DNA from: Filobacillus milosensis
GTDB taxonomy: Bacteria; Bacillota; Bacilli; Bacillales; Alkalibacillaceae
Assembly: GCF_004402015.1 (NCBI RefSeq)
Contig: NZ_SOPW01000005.1
Location: 62,001-126,000 of the forward strand
Direction of reading: 5' to 3'
Length of the DNA: 64,000 nt
In this document: in pieces, positions 48,934 to 57,992 of the stretch
Numbering within the stretch: the first letter of the stretch is position 1
Layout of the letters: every line of letters starts with the position of its first letter
Program-made: the position numbers and the translations under genes
The notes under the pieces: model-generated
The model's input: only the letters and a program-made list of their open reading frames with translations
What the model was told of the DNA's origin: nothing
Database searches by the model: none

Positions 48934-49938
48934 TTAATCTTGTAAATCTTCGAAACTTTCAATTCCAGTTTCTTCTCGAGTTACGATTTGTATAACCTCA
49001 GGGTAGATATGACCAATGAACGCTACGTTTTCAATAGCTCCACCGTCAAATTCACCTTCACCATTAACCGCATCTTGTGCTGGAACGTGAACCGTCATAC
49101 CTAAGTCCATTTCACCGTCACGCATAGATGCTAAGTTATCTAGTGAAGCACCTGTTTCAGTAGATGTTACGTTTAGACCATCAATGTTGTTCTTCCAAAC
49201 GTTTGCCATCTCACCACCTAGTGGATAGTAAGTACCGCCTGAGCTACCTGTACCTAAGATTAGGTCCATGCTGTTAGCGTCATCGCCTAGCTCTGCGATT
49301 GGGTTATCAAATTCTAATCCTTGTTCTTTATAGTATTTTGCTGCACCTGGGTGGATTGGAAGTCCTTCAGAACCTCTTAAAGCGTTATCAAGAATCATTT
49401 GCTTACCTTGAGCGTGAGTGATTTCACTTGAGTTTTCAACCATTGCTTTTGCTAGTTGATATCCTAATTCTTCACTGATCGTATTAGTGTTACCCATTAG
49501 GATTGCATAAGCAGTTACAGTTTGAACGTCCTCTTCTAGGAAATCGTAAGAGTCTGCTGGAATCGTGAAACGCATATAACCTGTCTTCTCTTCAATATCT
49601 CCAATAACGTCATCAGAGATTGATAGGAATTTAACATCACCTACAGATGCCTGTAAGTTGTTGATACTACTTGCTGGTAAGCCTAATACACCAGAAGAAA
49701 TATCAATGTTTCCATCTTGAAGTAAATCAGCTGCGTCGCCGAAACCTTCTTCGTACACTTCGTAATGTTCGCCTGCTTCAAGTCCATAAGCACCTAAAAT
49801 TTCAGTCGTTACTGTGTTTGTCGCACTACCAGCTGGACCAATTGCTACTTTAGCTTTGTCTCCAGCTCCCCCACTACAAGCTGCTAGTACTAGAGTTGAT
49901 ACTAATAAAACTGCTAAAAATCCAAACAACTTCTTCAC
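48934..49938 (-). CDS. TAXI-family TRAP binding lipoprotein, circularly permuted
   Basis: 334 residues from GTG 49938 (GGGGGGA upstream). Lipobox LVLAACSGG. All TAXI elements are present but in swapped order. Ordinary TAXI proteins begin, after the lipobox, with a GTGGTxGTYYPLGG lobe ending near YPEVVQIV...SxxDLKG and then enter a VxxGxPGSGT lobe ending HPGAxxYYKExG. Here VAIGPAGSATNTVTTEIL comes first (residues about 30-215, ending HPGAAKYYKEQGL) and LILGTGSSGGTYYPLGGEMA second (about 225-334, ending GIESFEDLQD). The cut is between DLQ and GDKAKVAIG. One intact frame, normal length, normal signal peptide, permease downstream. Confidence 0.85.
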   Translation of the reverse strand: MKKLFGFLAVLLVSTLVLAACSGGAGDKAKVAIGPAGSATNTVTTEILGAYGLEAGEHYEVYEEGFGDAADLLQDGNIDISSGVLGLPASSINNLQASVGDVKFLSISDDVIGDIEEKTGYMRFTIPADSYDFLEEDVQTVTAYAILMGNTNTISEELGYQLAKAMVENSSEITHAQGKQMILDNALRGSEGLPIHPGAAKYYKEQGLEFDNPIAELGDDANSMDLILGTGSSGGTYYPLGGEMANVWKNNIDGLNVTSTETGASLDNLASMRDGEMDLGMTVHVPAQDAVNGEGEFDGGAIENVAFIGHIYPEVIQIVTREETGIESFEDLQD

Positions 49939-49972
49939 AAAAATTCCCCCCATAATATAATAGATTTTTTGA

Positions 49973-49986
49973 TGTTAACGCTTCCA
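49973..49986 (-). promoter_or_regulatory. cre box (CcpA site) in TAXI-TRAP leader
   Basis: The minus strand reads TGGAAGCGTTAACA, one base away from the B. subtilis amyE operator TGTAAGCGTTAACA. It lies about 20-35 nt downstream of the predicted transcription start and 35 nt before the start codon, a position used for CcpA roadblock repression. Confidence 0.75.
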
Positions 49987-50008
49987 TACGCAGTATTCCT
50001 AGTATATT

Positions 50009-50037
50009 ATTCTAGTAACTGAAATGAATATTGTCAA
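50009..50037 (-). promoter_or_regulatory. sigma-A promoter of the TAXI-TRAP operon
   Basis: TTGACA (50037-50032) and TAGAAT (50014-50009) with a 17-nt spacer on the minus strand. Confidence 0.8.
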
Positions 50038-50254
50038 GTTAACTAGCTCTCTGAAAAGGCATTACAGCGATGATTAACCGCTTTCATAACATGTCTTAAT
50101 CCAAGTGCTATCATTTTATTCCAATAATTAATTTAATATTATAAAAAAATATATTTCCATAAATTTCAAGTTAACTTTTGTGGCTATAATTTACCAAAAT
50201 CAAGATCATCACATGTTAAAATAATAGTAGTTTACTAGAAAGGGATGAAAATCG

Positions 50255-51421
50255 ATGAAAATTTTCCACACAGCTGATTGGCATTTAGGGAAGCTTGTTC
50301 AAGGCGTTTATATGACAGAGGATCAAAAGCATGTCCTTAGCCAATTTGTTGAAGATGTTCGTAATGAAAAACCAGATGTGGTTGTCATCGCAGGTGATTT
50401 GTATGACCGTGCAGTACCACCAACCGATGCAGTAAATTTACTAGATGATATCCTTCGAGAAATTATTATAGATTTAAAGGTTCCAGTGGTGTCGATTGCA
50501 GGTAACCATGACAGCCCAGGGCGTCTGAACTTTGGCTCTAAAATCATGCGTGATCAAGGTCTACATATCGTTGGCCAGTTAGGTAAAGAGCTAGTGCCCG
50601 TGGTTTTATCAGATGAACACGGTGAGGTCCATTTTCATTTAATCCCTTATGTCGATCCAAGTGTCGTTCGTTATATATTTGAAGACGATGACATTCGAAG
50701 TCATGATGATGCATCCCGTCGAATTATCGAAGAACTCTCATCAAAAATGGACTCGAATGCACGTCATATCCTAGTCGGTCACCAATTTGTTACGCCATTC
50801 GGTGAGCCTGAAGACAATACCAGTGACTCCGAACGTCCGTTATCCATCGGGGGTGCAGAGCATGTCGATGCCAAACATTTTGAAAAGTTTCATTATACAG
50901 CCCTTGGCCATTTGCACCAGGCACACCATGTGGGAAATGAAACGATTCGTTATGCCGGCTCACCACTTAAGTATTCAATTTCAGAAGAGAACCATAAAAA
51001 GGGTTATTTAGTGGTAGACCTAGCTGAAGATGGCTCAACATCTGTGGAAAAACGTGAGCTTATCCCACGTCGTGATATGCGAACCATTGAAGCAACTATG
51101 GACGAGCTCTTGAAGCATGATATGAGCGAAGATTACGTATTTGTTAGATTACTTGATGAAACACCTGTCTTATATCCGATGGAAAAAATTCGATCTGTTT
51201 ATCCGAACGCGATGCACGTTGAACGAAAACTAATCGTGAGCCCAACTGAAGATTCGGACGGAACTGAAAAAGTTGAACGCCATAAGTTGAGTGATTTTGA
51301 ATTATTCCAAGCATTTTATGAAGAAGTTAAAGGCGAGGCCGCGGCTAATGAAACAGAAGACATTTTTAAAGAAGTATTAGATGATGTATTAAACCAAAAA
51401 CGCGAGGCAGTGACGAAATAA
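50255..51421 (+). CDS. sbcD: exonuclease SbcD (Mre11-type nuclease subunit)
   Basis: 388 residues. Mre11 phosphoesterase motifs: HTADWHLGK, VVIAGDLYDR, SIAGNHDSPGRL, LVGHQFV and ALGHLHQAH. After residue about 250 comes the capping/SbcC-binding part (ISEENHKKGYLVVDLAEDGS). SbcD with SbcC opens DNA hairpins and removes protein-blocked ends in an ATP-dependent way. RBS precedes ATG 50255; sbcC follows after 12 nt. Confidence 0.95.
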   Translation: MKIFHTADWHLGKLVQGVYMTEDQKHVLSQFVEDVRNEKPDVVVIAGDLYDRAVPPTDAVNLLDDILREIIIDLKVPVVSIAGNHDSPGRLNFGSKIMRDQGLHIVGQLGKELVPVVLSDEHGEVHFHLIPYVDPSVVRYIFEDDDIRSHDDASRRIIEELSSKMDSNARHILVGHQFVTPFGEPEDNTSDSERPLSIGGAEHVDAKHFEKFHYTALGHLHQAHHVGNETIRYAGSPLKYSISEENHKKGYLVVDLAEDGSTSVEKRELIPRRDMRTIEATMDELLKHDMSEDYVFVRLLDETPVLYPMEKIRSVYPNAMHVERKLIVSPTEDSDGTEKVERHKLSDFELFQAFYEEVKGEAAANETEDIFKEVLDDVLNQKREAVTK

Positions 51422-51433
51422 GGAGGGAAAACG

Positions 51434-54400
51434 ATGAAACCGATAAAACTAACGATGACCGCCTTTGGCCCATATAAAGATCAAGAAATCGTAAATTTTT
51501 CAGAGCTTGAAGAAAATCGTCTGTTTGTGATTTCCGGTAAAACCGGAGCCGGCAAAACAACGATTTTTGATGGCATCTGCTTTGCCTTATACGGATCAGC
51601 GAGCGGGGAAGACCGCCAGGATTATAAAATGCTACGCAGTGACTTTGCGAATGATGAAGTACATACAAGTGTTGAGCTGGTTTTTGAATTACACGGTAAA
51701 ACCTACCGAATCTTACGTCAGCTCGGTCATGTTAAACAAGGAAATAAAACCGCAACCGGTGAGAAATATGAATTCTTCCAATTAGAAGAGACTGGCGAAG
51801 TTCCTTGTGTTGACCGCCAAATGGTCTCTGAAATTAACCAGCGTGTAGAAGAACTTGTAGGCTTAACTAAGGATCAGTTTTCCCAAATCGTCATGCTTCC
51901 TCAAGGAGAATTTCGTAAACTCCTTACTTCCAAGACGGAAAATAAAGAAGAAATCCTGCGTCGTATATTCCAAACCTATCCTTACCAGGAAATCACCGAC
52001 CGCCTTAAGGAGAAGAAGAAAGAAGCAGAAGACGAATTTGAGCGCATTAAACAGATGCGTGACCACTACGTTTCAGAGATTCGTTCAAAACTACCCGAAC
52101 GCGAGGAATCACAACTTTTTCAGGTGCTGCAACAAGATCACTTCAATATGAACCAGCTTGTTATTGGTCTTGAAGGCGAAGCCAAGTTTTATAAAGAACA
52201 AGTCGAAGTTAAGCAGAAAGAAAAAGGTCAAGCTTCCGAACACGTTCAAAAGATGCAGGACCAATACCAAAAAGCTAAAGCCTTAAATGAAAAATTCGAG
52301 GAATTAGCACAATACGAAAAGAAACGTTCTGAACTGCAAACGAAAGAACCCTCAATTAAAGAACAACAGGTTTTATTAGAAAAAAGTGAGCGCGCCAGCC
52401 AGATTGAGGTGCATGAATCCCATGTGAAAGAATTGCGCCAGGATGAAGCTCAGAAAAGACTAGCGAAAGCAGATGCAGAGCAGGCTCTAAAGACTGCAAA
52501 CGAGACATTAGAACAGGCTGAATCCCACTTCAAAACCGAAGAAGAACGAAAAAGTGAAAGAGAAGCAATTTCTAAACAGGTTGAGAATTTAAAAGACCTT
52601 CGCCCAAAAGTGGAAGAGTTAAATTCTAAGAAAAAATTTGTCGATGAAGCGGCAGCCGCCATGAAGCAAAATGCCACTCAATATAAGTCTATTGAAACTC
52701 ATTTAACTGAAACACAACAAGAAAAAGAGAAACTTGAGAAACAGATTAATGAAGGAACAGAAGCCGTCGATCAACTACCTAAAAAACAAGAAGAATTACA
52801 ACTACTACGAGAAAAATGCCGTGAGATTCAAAGTTATATTAAATTAACGGGTGAACATGGTGAACTTAGTCAACAGTTAAGAGCGAACGAACAAGCTTAT
52901 AAAGAAGCAAAGCAATTCTTTGAACAAAAGGAACAAGCATGGGTTCATGGACAGGCAGGAATCTTAGCTGAACATCTTAATGATGGTGAACCTTGCCCTG
53001 TTTGTGGTAGTGTTGACCATTCGAATAAGGCTGAAATTGCTATTGAAACACCTTCAAAAGAAGAACTTGATCATGCGAAAGCAATATATGATAAAAAGTA
53101 CCAAGCGTATACCGAAGTGGTTGCCAAGTACAAAGCGAAGAATGACCAACTGGAAGAAAAGAAAGAAGTCATAAAAGAGTACGACATCTCATTCGAAAAT
53201 ATCAATCAAACATTTGATTGGTTAGTCGAAAAGGGTAAAACGCTTAAAAAAGAAGTTGAACAGCTTAACCACACTTCAGAAAATCTAAAAGCGTATCGAC
53301 AACGTTCTGAGCAACTAAACGACGAAATTAAAAAAGTTGAAACGAATAAAGAAAATTTAAGAAAACAATATGAAGAACAAAAGCTTGAATACGAAAAAGC
53401 TAAGGTCACTTATGACGGGCTTCTTGATTCTGTGCCAGAAAACGTTCGTGAACTAAGTGTCCTTGAAGCAAAAATAAAAGAAACAGAAGCTAAAAAACTG
53501 GAGTTAGAACAGGCTTGGGAGAAAGCCCAACAGCAGCTGAATACGGCACGTGAGCAGGTTGCGAAGGCTACCACTCATAATCAGAATGGTGGTCTTTCGC
53601 TACAAGAGGCAAAGGCTAAACTTGAGAAGGCGGAGCAAGTCTTCCAGCAAGCACTGACTGACGGCGCTTTTTCCAATGAAGAAGAGTATCGAAACGCGAA
53701 ACGAACGGAAGAAGAGCGTAAAGCGTTGAAAGATGCGATTGAGTCGTTTAACCAGCAGTTAGCGACAGTTAATGCACGGCTTGGCGAGCTTCGTGAGCAG
53801 TTAACGGATCAGGAAAAAGTCGAGTTAGGCGCATATGAGTTAAAGCTCAAAGAAGCGCAGGATCAGTATGAATCAGTGTTACAAGCATATAATGCCACGG
53901 TTCAAAGTCAAAAAGATGTGGCTGATTTGAAGGTGCGAATCGTTGAAGCGAGTGAGCAAGTTGATGCACAGGAGAAATCGCTTAATCGCATTGCTGATTT
54001 GTATGATGTGGTTCGTGGTCAAAATGATCGTAAAATCTCATTCGAGCGGTATTTACAAATCGAATATTTAGATCAGATTGTTGATGCGGCAAATGCTCGG
54101 TTGAAGCGCTTATCGAATGGGCAGTTCTATTTGAAGCGCAGTGATCGCCAGGAAGCACGCGGTCGTCAAAGTGGTCTGGGACTTGATGTGTATGATGTTT
54201 ACACAGGTCAGGATCGCGATGTGAAAACGATGTCTGGAGGCGAAAAGTTTAACGCTTCATTATGTCTCGCACTCGGGATGTCTGATGTCATCCAAAGCTT
54301 TAAAGGTGGTGTGTCGATTGAGACAATGTTTATCGATGAAGGGTTCGGATCTCTTGATGATGAGTCATTGAATAAGGCCATCGATACGTTGATTGACCTG

Positions 54401-54526
54401 CAGAAATCCGGACGCATGATTGGTGTGATTTCGCACGTGCAGGAACTGAAATCAGCCATACCAGCAATACTTGAAGTCAATAAATCTCGTGACGGCTACA
54501 GTGAAACGCAGTTTGTATTAAAATAA
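51434..54526 (+). CDS. sbcC: exonuclease SbcC (Rad50-type ATPase subunit)
   Basis: 1030 residues. Walker A GKTGAGKTT (about 35-43); long antiparallel coiled coil (about 190-480 and 555-850); zinc hook CPVC around residues 521-524; ABC signature MSGGEKFNASL; Walker B MFIDEGFGSLDDES; and the H-loop region VISHVQELK. Length is usual for Bacillus SbcC. It dimerises through the hook, tethers DNA ends and drives SbcD. RBS AGGAGGG, 12 nt after sbcD. Ends with a terminator. Confidence 0.95.
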   Translation: MKPIKLTMTAFGPYKDQEIVNFSELEENRLFVISGKTGAGKTTIFDGICFALYGSASGEDRQDYKMLRSDFANDEVHTSVELVFELHGKTYRILRQLGHVKQGNKTATGEKYEFFQLEETGEVPCVDRQMVSEINQRVEELVGLTKDQFSQIVMLPQGEFRKLLTSKTENKEEILRRIFQTYPYQEITDRLKEKKKEAEDEFERIKQMRDHYVSEIRSKLPEREESQLFQVLQQDHFNMNQLVIGLEGEAKFYKEQVEVKQKEKGQASEHVQKMQDQYQKAKALNEKFEELAQYEKKRSELQTKEPSIKEQQVLLEKSERASQIEVHESHVKELRQDEAQKRLAKADAEQALKTANETLEQAESHFKTEEERKSEREAISKQVENLKDLRPKVEELNSKKKFVDEAAAAMKQNATQYKSIETHLTETQQEKEKLEKQINEGTEAVDQLPKKQEELQLLREKCREIQSYIKLTGEHGELSQQLRANEQAYKEAKQFFEQKEQAWVHGQAGILAEHLNDGEPCPVCGSVDHSNKAEIAIETPSKEELDHAKAIYDKKYQAYTEVVAKYKAKNDQLEEKKEVIKEYDISFENINQTFDWLVEKGKTLKKEVEQLNHTSENLKAYRQRSEQLNDEIKKVETNKENLRKQYEEQKLEYEKAKVTYDGLLDSVPENVRELSVLEAKIKETEAKKLELEQAWEKAQQQLNTAREQVAKATTHNQNGGLSLQEAKAKLEKAEQVFQQALTDGAFSNEEEYRNAKRTEEERKALKDAIESFNQQLATVNARLGELREQLTDQEKVELGAYELKLKEAQDQYESVLQAYNATVQSQKDVADLKVRIVEASEQVDAQEKSLNRIADLYDVVRGQNDRKISFERYLQIEYLDQIVDAANARLKRLSNGQFYLKRSDRQEARGRQSGLGLDVYDVYTGQDRDVKTMSGGEKFNASLCLALGMSDVIQSFKGGVSIETMFIDEGFGSLDDESLNKAIDTLIDLQKSGRMIGVISHVQELKSAIPAILEVNKSRDGYSETQFVLK

Positions 54527-54535
54527 TGTAGATAA

Positions 54536-54570
54536 GCTCCAACCTTATTGTGGGTTGGGGTTTTTTTTGG
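54536..54570 (+). terminator. Rho-independent terminator of sbcDC
   Basis: CCAACC pairs with GGTTGG over 8 nt, followed by GG and eight T. Confidence 0.82.
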
Positions 54571-54574
54571 GAAA

Positions 54575-54715
54575 AAGTCCGAAAGTAGTGAATGAAAGCC
54601 CGGAAAACTACTGTTTTTAAGTGTTTTCGACAAGGTTCGACCATGGAAATCACTAAGATATGTCCGGAAACGCTGAAAAGAAGTCCGGAAAGCCTAAAAT
54701 ATTGACCGGTTCAAC
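54575..54715. repeat. phased intergenic array F (about 7 positions, 21-nt period)
   Basis: Cores of the type gtccggaaa place the central CG at 54580, 54601, 54665, 54686 and 54707: steps 21, 64, 21 and 21. The 64-nt gap is three periods plus one and holds a degenerate unit (ccatggaaa, about 54641). Fills much of the 297-nt gap after sbcC. Confidence 0.7.
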
Positions 54716-54823
54716 TTTGTGATGAAGGTGTTGTCATTTCGTGAATGGTTTATTAGGTTATTTTTTTAGATGTTCATTACTTTACTTATAAAATATGGTA
54801 ACATTTAGTTAATTATCAGAATT

Positions 54824-55438
54824 ATGAGAAGGAATAAACATCATATTAAATCGTTTATTTACATAGAAAGTAGGGTGGAAACAATAAACAATCAAACTGT
54901 AGCATTAGTCGCTAATCATTTAAACAAAACTAATTCAAAATGGGCAGTAGGTGGATCTCTCCTATTAAAGCAACGCGACATCATTAATCAAGTGAATGAT
55001 ATGGATATTATTGTTCATAGAGATGGGGTTAATCAAATATTAGGAGAGTTGGTCAAATTAGGCGAAGAGCGTGTTGTTACCCCACTAGATCCCTATGCAA
55101 CAACTTATTATTATGAGTTTAATATATTGGATCTATCGATGGATGTGATGGGGGAGTTTAAAATTAGACATGAAGATGGGGTTTACGTCCTTCCATTCGA
55201 AGAACAACAAATTGAATTTTACGATGTAGAAGGTGTAGATGTGCCGTTTTGTACATTAGAGAGCTGGTACATACTCTATCAATTAATACCGGGTAGAGAA
55301 AAGAAGGTTGCCATGATTGAGAATTACTTTAAATTAAATGGTGTCAAACATCCAAGCATTTTGGAGAATGCCATAAATAATGCTTTGCCTAAAAGGGTTA
55401 TTGAGCGGATACAGCCTTTAATAGAAAAAGTCGTATAA
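54824..55438 (+). CDS. nucleotidyltransferase-like protein
   Basis: 204 residues. KWAVGGSLLLKQRDI followed by NDMDIIVH gives the GG-S and DxD elements of a pol-beta-type nucleotidyltransferase as in lincosamide nucleotidyltransferases and related proteins; C-terminal half contains FCTLESWYILYQLIPGREKK. Start is doubtful: ATG 54824 has no RBS, while a GTG at 54875 sits one nt after AAAGTAGG. Could modify a drug or be a tRNA-NT-related orphan. Substrate unknown. Confidence 0.65.
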   Translation: MRRNKHHIKSFIYIESRVETINNQTVALVANHLNKTNSKWAVGGSLLLKQRDIINQVNDMDIIVHRDGVNQILGELVKLGEERVVTPLDPYATTYYYEFNILDLSMDVMGEFKIRHEDGVYVLPFEEQQIEFYDVEGVDVPFCTLESWYILYQLIPGREKKVAMIENYFKLNGVKHPSILENAINNALPKRVIERIQPLIEKVV

Positions 55439-55465
55439 GAAATAATCTAAGAAAGGTTAGATTGT

Positions 55466-55939
55466 ATGAAAGCTCTTAGTTTCCAAATCCCAAATGAGTA
55501 TGGAAATTATCTCGGGGAAATCTTAAAACCTATCAATATGAGCAAGTATAACTGGTGGTTCGATGATGTTGAGTCTTATTTAAAAAAGACTGAGAATAAA
55601 TTCGCATTACCGGAAGATATAGTGCCTCTTTTTACAGAAGAAATCAACCATATGAACAGCTCGAATTTACAATCATACTTTGAAGACAATACTTACTATT
55701 TAATATTCGCAGATATTAAAGCTTTTCCAGAAGGTTCTGAAATAAAAATGATTAAGACTTTTGGTGAGTTTATGGAGAGTGATTGTGAACTGTCCATGCT
55801 AATCATTGATCAGCAGTATGTAGAAATTTTTTGTAAACAAGAGGAAATGCTTCAACAGTTATATCAAAATGCGGTTGAACATAATTTTGAAAATGTTAGA
55901 TACATTAATGTAGAAAACGATACGATGTTAAGTGTTTGA
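55466..55939 (+). CDS. DUF2691 protein
   Basis: 157 residues. MKALSFQIPNEYGNYLGEIL and KPINMSKYNWWFDDVESYL are the DUF2691 opening; the remainder (LIFADIKAFPEGSEIKMIKT, CELSMLIIDQQYVEIFCK) also fits. Soluble. The family is confined largely to Bacillales and has no known function. RBS AGAAAGG. Confidence 0.78.
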   Translation: MKALSFQIPNEYGNYLGEILKPINMSKYNWWFDDVESYLKKTENKFALPEDIVPLFTEEINHMNSSNLQSYFEDNTYYLIFADIKAFPEGSEIKMIKTFGEFMESDCELSMLIIDQQYVEIFCKQEEMLQQLYQNAVEHNFENVRYINVENDTMLSV

Positions 55940-55964
55940 GGATAAAAAATAAGGAGGAGTATTA

Positions 55965-56246
55965 ATGGATTATCGTAACCATCAAGACTACCTGATAAAC
56001 GAACAACAAAAAAATCGGGGGTTCAAAAGTGATCATAATTACACTGATGATGAAGTTGTATCTTTGGGAGCTTGGATTTTAATACTGATCCTAACTGCAA
56101 TACCAATTGTAAATATTATTACAGTATTAGTATTAGCTTTTGGCCATGATAATGAAAACCTTAATAATTATGGGAAGGCGGCATTAATCCTAATGGTTCT
56201 GGGGCTATTTTTAGCCATGTTAACAGGTGGTTGCAGTATGTACTAA
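55965..56246 (+). CDS. small membrane protein
   Basis: 93 residues. Polar N-terminus (DYRNHQDYLINEQQKNRGF), then two helices separated by FGHDNENLNNYGK, which resembles the loop of DUF4870/YidH-like small proteins (AFG-x-NxxxxxYGKA). Ends with GGCSMY. RBS AAGGAGGAG. The following GNAT starts 21 nt later. Confidence 0.68.
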   Translation: MDYRNHQDYLINEQQKNRGFKSDHNYTDDEVVSLGAWILILILTAIPIVNIITVLVLAFGHDNENLNNYGKAALILMVLGLFLAMLTGGCSMY

Positions 56247-56267
56247 TGTTGTACGGAGGGAAATTAA

Positions 56268-56753
56268 ATGACCAATAAAATCACCATTAGAAAAGCTATT
56301 CAAAATGACATTCCATATATACAAAAAGTGGCAAAAGAAACCTGGCACAATACATATGACGGTTTAATTCCAAGAGAGATTCAAGATGAGTTTATTAGTC
56401 GTGCCTATTCAGATGAGACGATGAAAGCAAAAGTAGAGCACTCCATTTTGTTTGTTGCAGAACTAAAAGGGGAGATTGTTGGTTATTCTAATTTTTTTAC
56501 AGATGGAGAACGCGCTGATTTAGGTGCAATTTATATTTTGCCTCACGCGCAAGGTAAGGGTGTTGGCACGATGCTGCTTGATGCCGGCATAAAAGAATTG
56601 AAACAGTTCGATAGAATTTTTGTCGAAGTGGAGAAGGGGAACACGGTTGGAGAACAATTTTATGAAGCTAAGGGCTTTGAATTAATTGAAGAATATGATG
56701 AGGATTTCTTTGGATATATGTTAAAAACTAAGCGGATGGCACTAAACATTTAA
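56268..56753 (+). CDS. GNAT-family acetyltransferase (PaiA-like)
   Basis: 161 residues. ITIRKAIQNDIPYIQKVAKE, TWHNTYDGLIPREIQDEFIS and motif A AIYILPHAQGKGVGTMLLDA match the PaiA/YitI-type group, which acetylates polyamines or related amines. RBS CGGAGGG. Substrate unproven. Confidence 0.82.
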   Translation: MTNKITIRKAIQNDIPYIQKVAKETWHNTYDGLIPREIQDEFISRAYSDETMKAKVEHSILFVAELKGEIVGYSNFFTDGERADLGAIYILPHAQGKGVGTMLLDAGIKELKQFDRIFVEVEKGNTVGEQFYEAKGFELIEEYDEDFFGYMLKTKRMALNI

Positions 56754-56768
56754 GGGTGGTAGATTTGG

Positions 56769-57033
56769 ATGACCAAGGAAAGAATTGTATATATAAGCTT
56801 AGTTTTAGCTGCTCTACCGTTATTTTTACCTGGTCATTATGCGGATGAAGGAATTAGTAGATATGAATATGCTTTCCTTTTCCATATACGTTAATTTATA
56901 CTCTGGAACCCAATAATGTATGGCTGGGCTATAACCTATTTTCAGATGAAATCAATTTTTCAGTAATGTCTTTCTTGCAATAATCGCAGGGGTTTTAGTA
57001 GATATATTTTATTTATTATATAAGAGATTATAG
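56769..57033 (+). pseudogene. small membrane protein gene with nonsense and frameshift
   Basis: ATG 56769 (AAGGGTGG upstream) reads MTKERIVYISLVLAALPLFL and stops at TAA 56892 after HIR. The same frame goes on FILWNPIMYGWAITYFQMK, then another frame gives FFSNVFLAIIAGVLVDIFYL and ends YKRL at TAG 57031. Joined, it is an 85-90 residue three-helix protein. Two separate lesions make decay more likely than a read error. Confidence 0.6.
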
Positions 57034-57065
57034 GAGTTCGTATATAACAAACTCCTATTTTTTTA
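57031..57065 (+). terminator. Rho-independent terminator
   Basis: TAGGAGTT and AACTCCTA pair over a 10-nt loop, followed by seven T. Confidence 0.82.
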
Positions 57066-57687
57066 TGTACGCTCCTAAATTAAATCCTTTAGGAAGAGGC
57101 TTCCCCTCGACCAGATATTGATAATCATTTTCTAAGTAATAGATTGCCTCACTTAATTGATCGTAAAATATTGGGACAATATCCAGTTCTTCAAAAGCGT
57201 AAACCTCAATATCATTAGCACCACATTTAAATGCTTCATTGATTCGGTGATTACCATTAATACAATAAAACTGATTATCTGTAAGTACTTGGCTTTTTAC
57301 TATCATAACAGGATTCTTATGGTTGGGATTAATTTTGCTTGGATCTGTATTAACATTACCTTGATCGACGGCGTGAATAATATCGCCAGGGTTAAATATC
57401 GTTGGAGTCATTTGTTTTTCTTTAATTAACATTGTTGCTCCATCAATATCTAAGGCATATTCAAAAATACCAGAAGGGAAATCGCCATATAATGAAAAAG
57501 TTTCTTTACCGACTGGATGATTTACGGGGTACTTTTCATTCAACAATTCTTCAAGTTTATGTTCCCACCCTAAAGCTATTTTTGCCCCGATATCAGATGA
57601 GTTAGCGATTTCTTTAATTCGTGTTTTGACATGAACCTCTGGTCTGAAATGAAATGATTCTTGCTCATAATATGGGATTCTGCTCAC
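57055..57687 (-). CDS. ParB/sulfiredoxin-like domain protein
   Basis: 210 residues from GTG 57687 (CGAGG upstream). The middle and C-terminal part reads KNPVMIVKSQVLTDNQFYCI, then NGNHRINEAFKCGANDIEVY and AFEELDIVP: the xNGxHR-x-A-x-x-x-G pattern of ParB/Srx-like domains, which bind NTPs or other small ligands. N-terminal part unassigned. Stands alone. Function unknown. Confidence 0.65.
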   Translation of the reverse strand: MSRIPYYEQESFHFRPEVHVKTRIKEIANSSDIGAKIALGWEHKLEELLNEKYPVNHPVGKETFSLYGDFPSGIFEYALDIDGATMLIKEKQMTPTIFNPGDIIHAVDQGNVNTDPSKINPNHKNPVMIVKSQVLTDNQFYCINGNHRINEAFKCGANDIEVYAFEELDIVPIFYDQLSEAIYYLENDYQYLVEGKPLPKGFNLGAYIKK

Positions 57688-57795
57688 AGTAAAACCTCGT
57701 TTCTTTTTTATAGATTACCAAGAAAAAAGCTACCCGCATAGAGCGGATAGCGAATTGTAGTTATTTATTATAATATTTTGAAAATTTATATTAAA

Positions 57796-57827
57796 CGAAA
57801 GGTGAAGGCGACCTTCAGCCTTTCGTG
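57796..57827 (-). terminator. hairpin terminator of microprotein gene 1
   Basis: ACGAAAGGTGAAGG pairs with CCTTCA-G-CCTTTCGT (one bulged base) over 3 nt; minus strand continues TTTAATATAAATTTT. Confidence 0.7.
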
Positions 57828-57860
57828 TATGATGTCATAAAATTGAGTAGTGTTAAGATT

Positions 57861-57950
57861 TTATTTTTGTTTCTTGTTGAATTTTTGTTCTCTGATGTAT
57901 TGATCGCGCATGTCTTTGATGCGAGTTGTTGTTGAGCTAATATCAAACAT
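57861..57950 (-). CDS. 29-residue basic microprotein, MFDI family copy 1
   Basis: Minus-strand ATG at 57950 follows TAGGAGGGA at ideal spacing; stop TAA at 57861. The product begins MFDISSTTTRIKDMRDQYIR and ends NKKQK; it is hydrophilic and helical. It shares the layout MFDI-x4-TR-x-x-D-x-R with the protein encoded 158 nt upstream on the same strand. Each copy has its own hairpin. Function unknown. Confidence 0.65.
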   Translation of the reverse strand: MFDISSTTTRIKDMRDQYIREQKFNKKQK

Positions 57951-57992
57951 TAAAATCCCTCCTATGGCTAAAATTTCCTTAAGCCAAACGTT

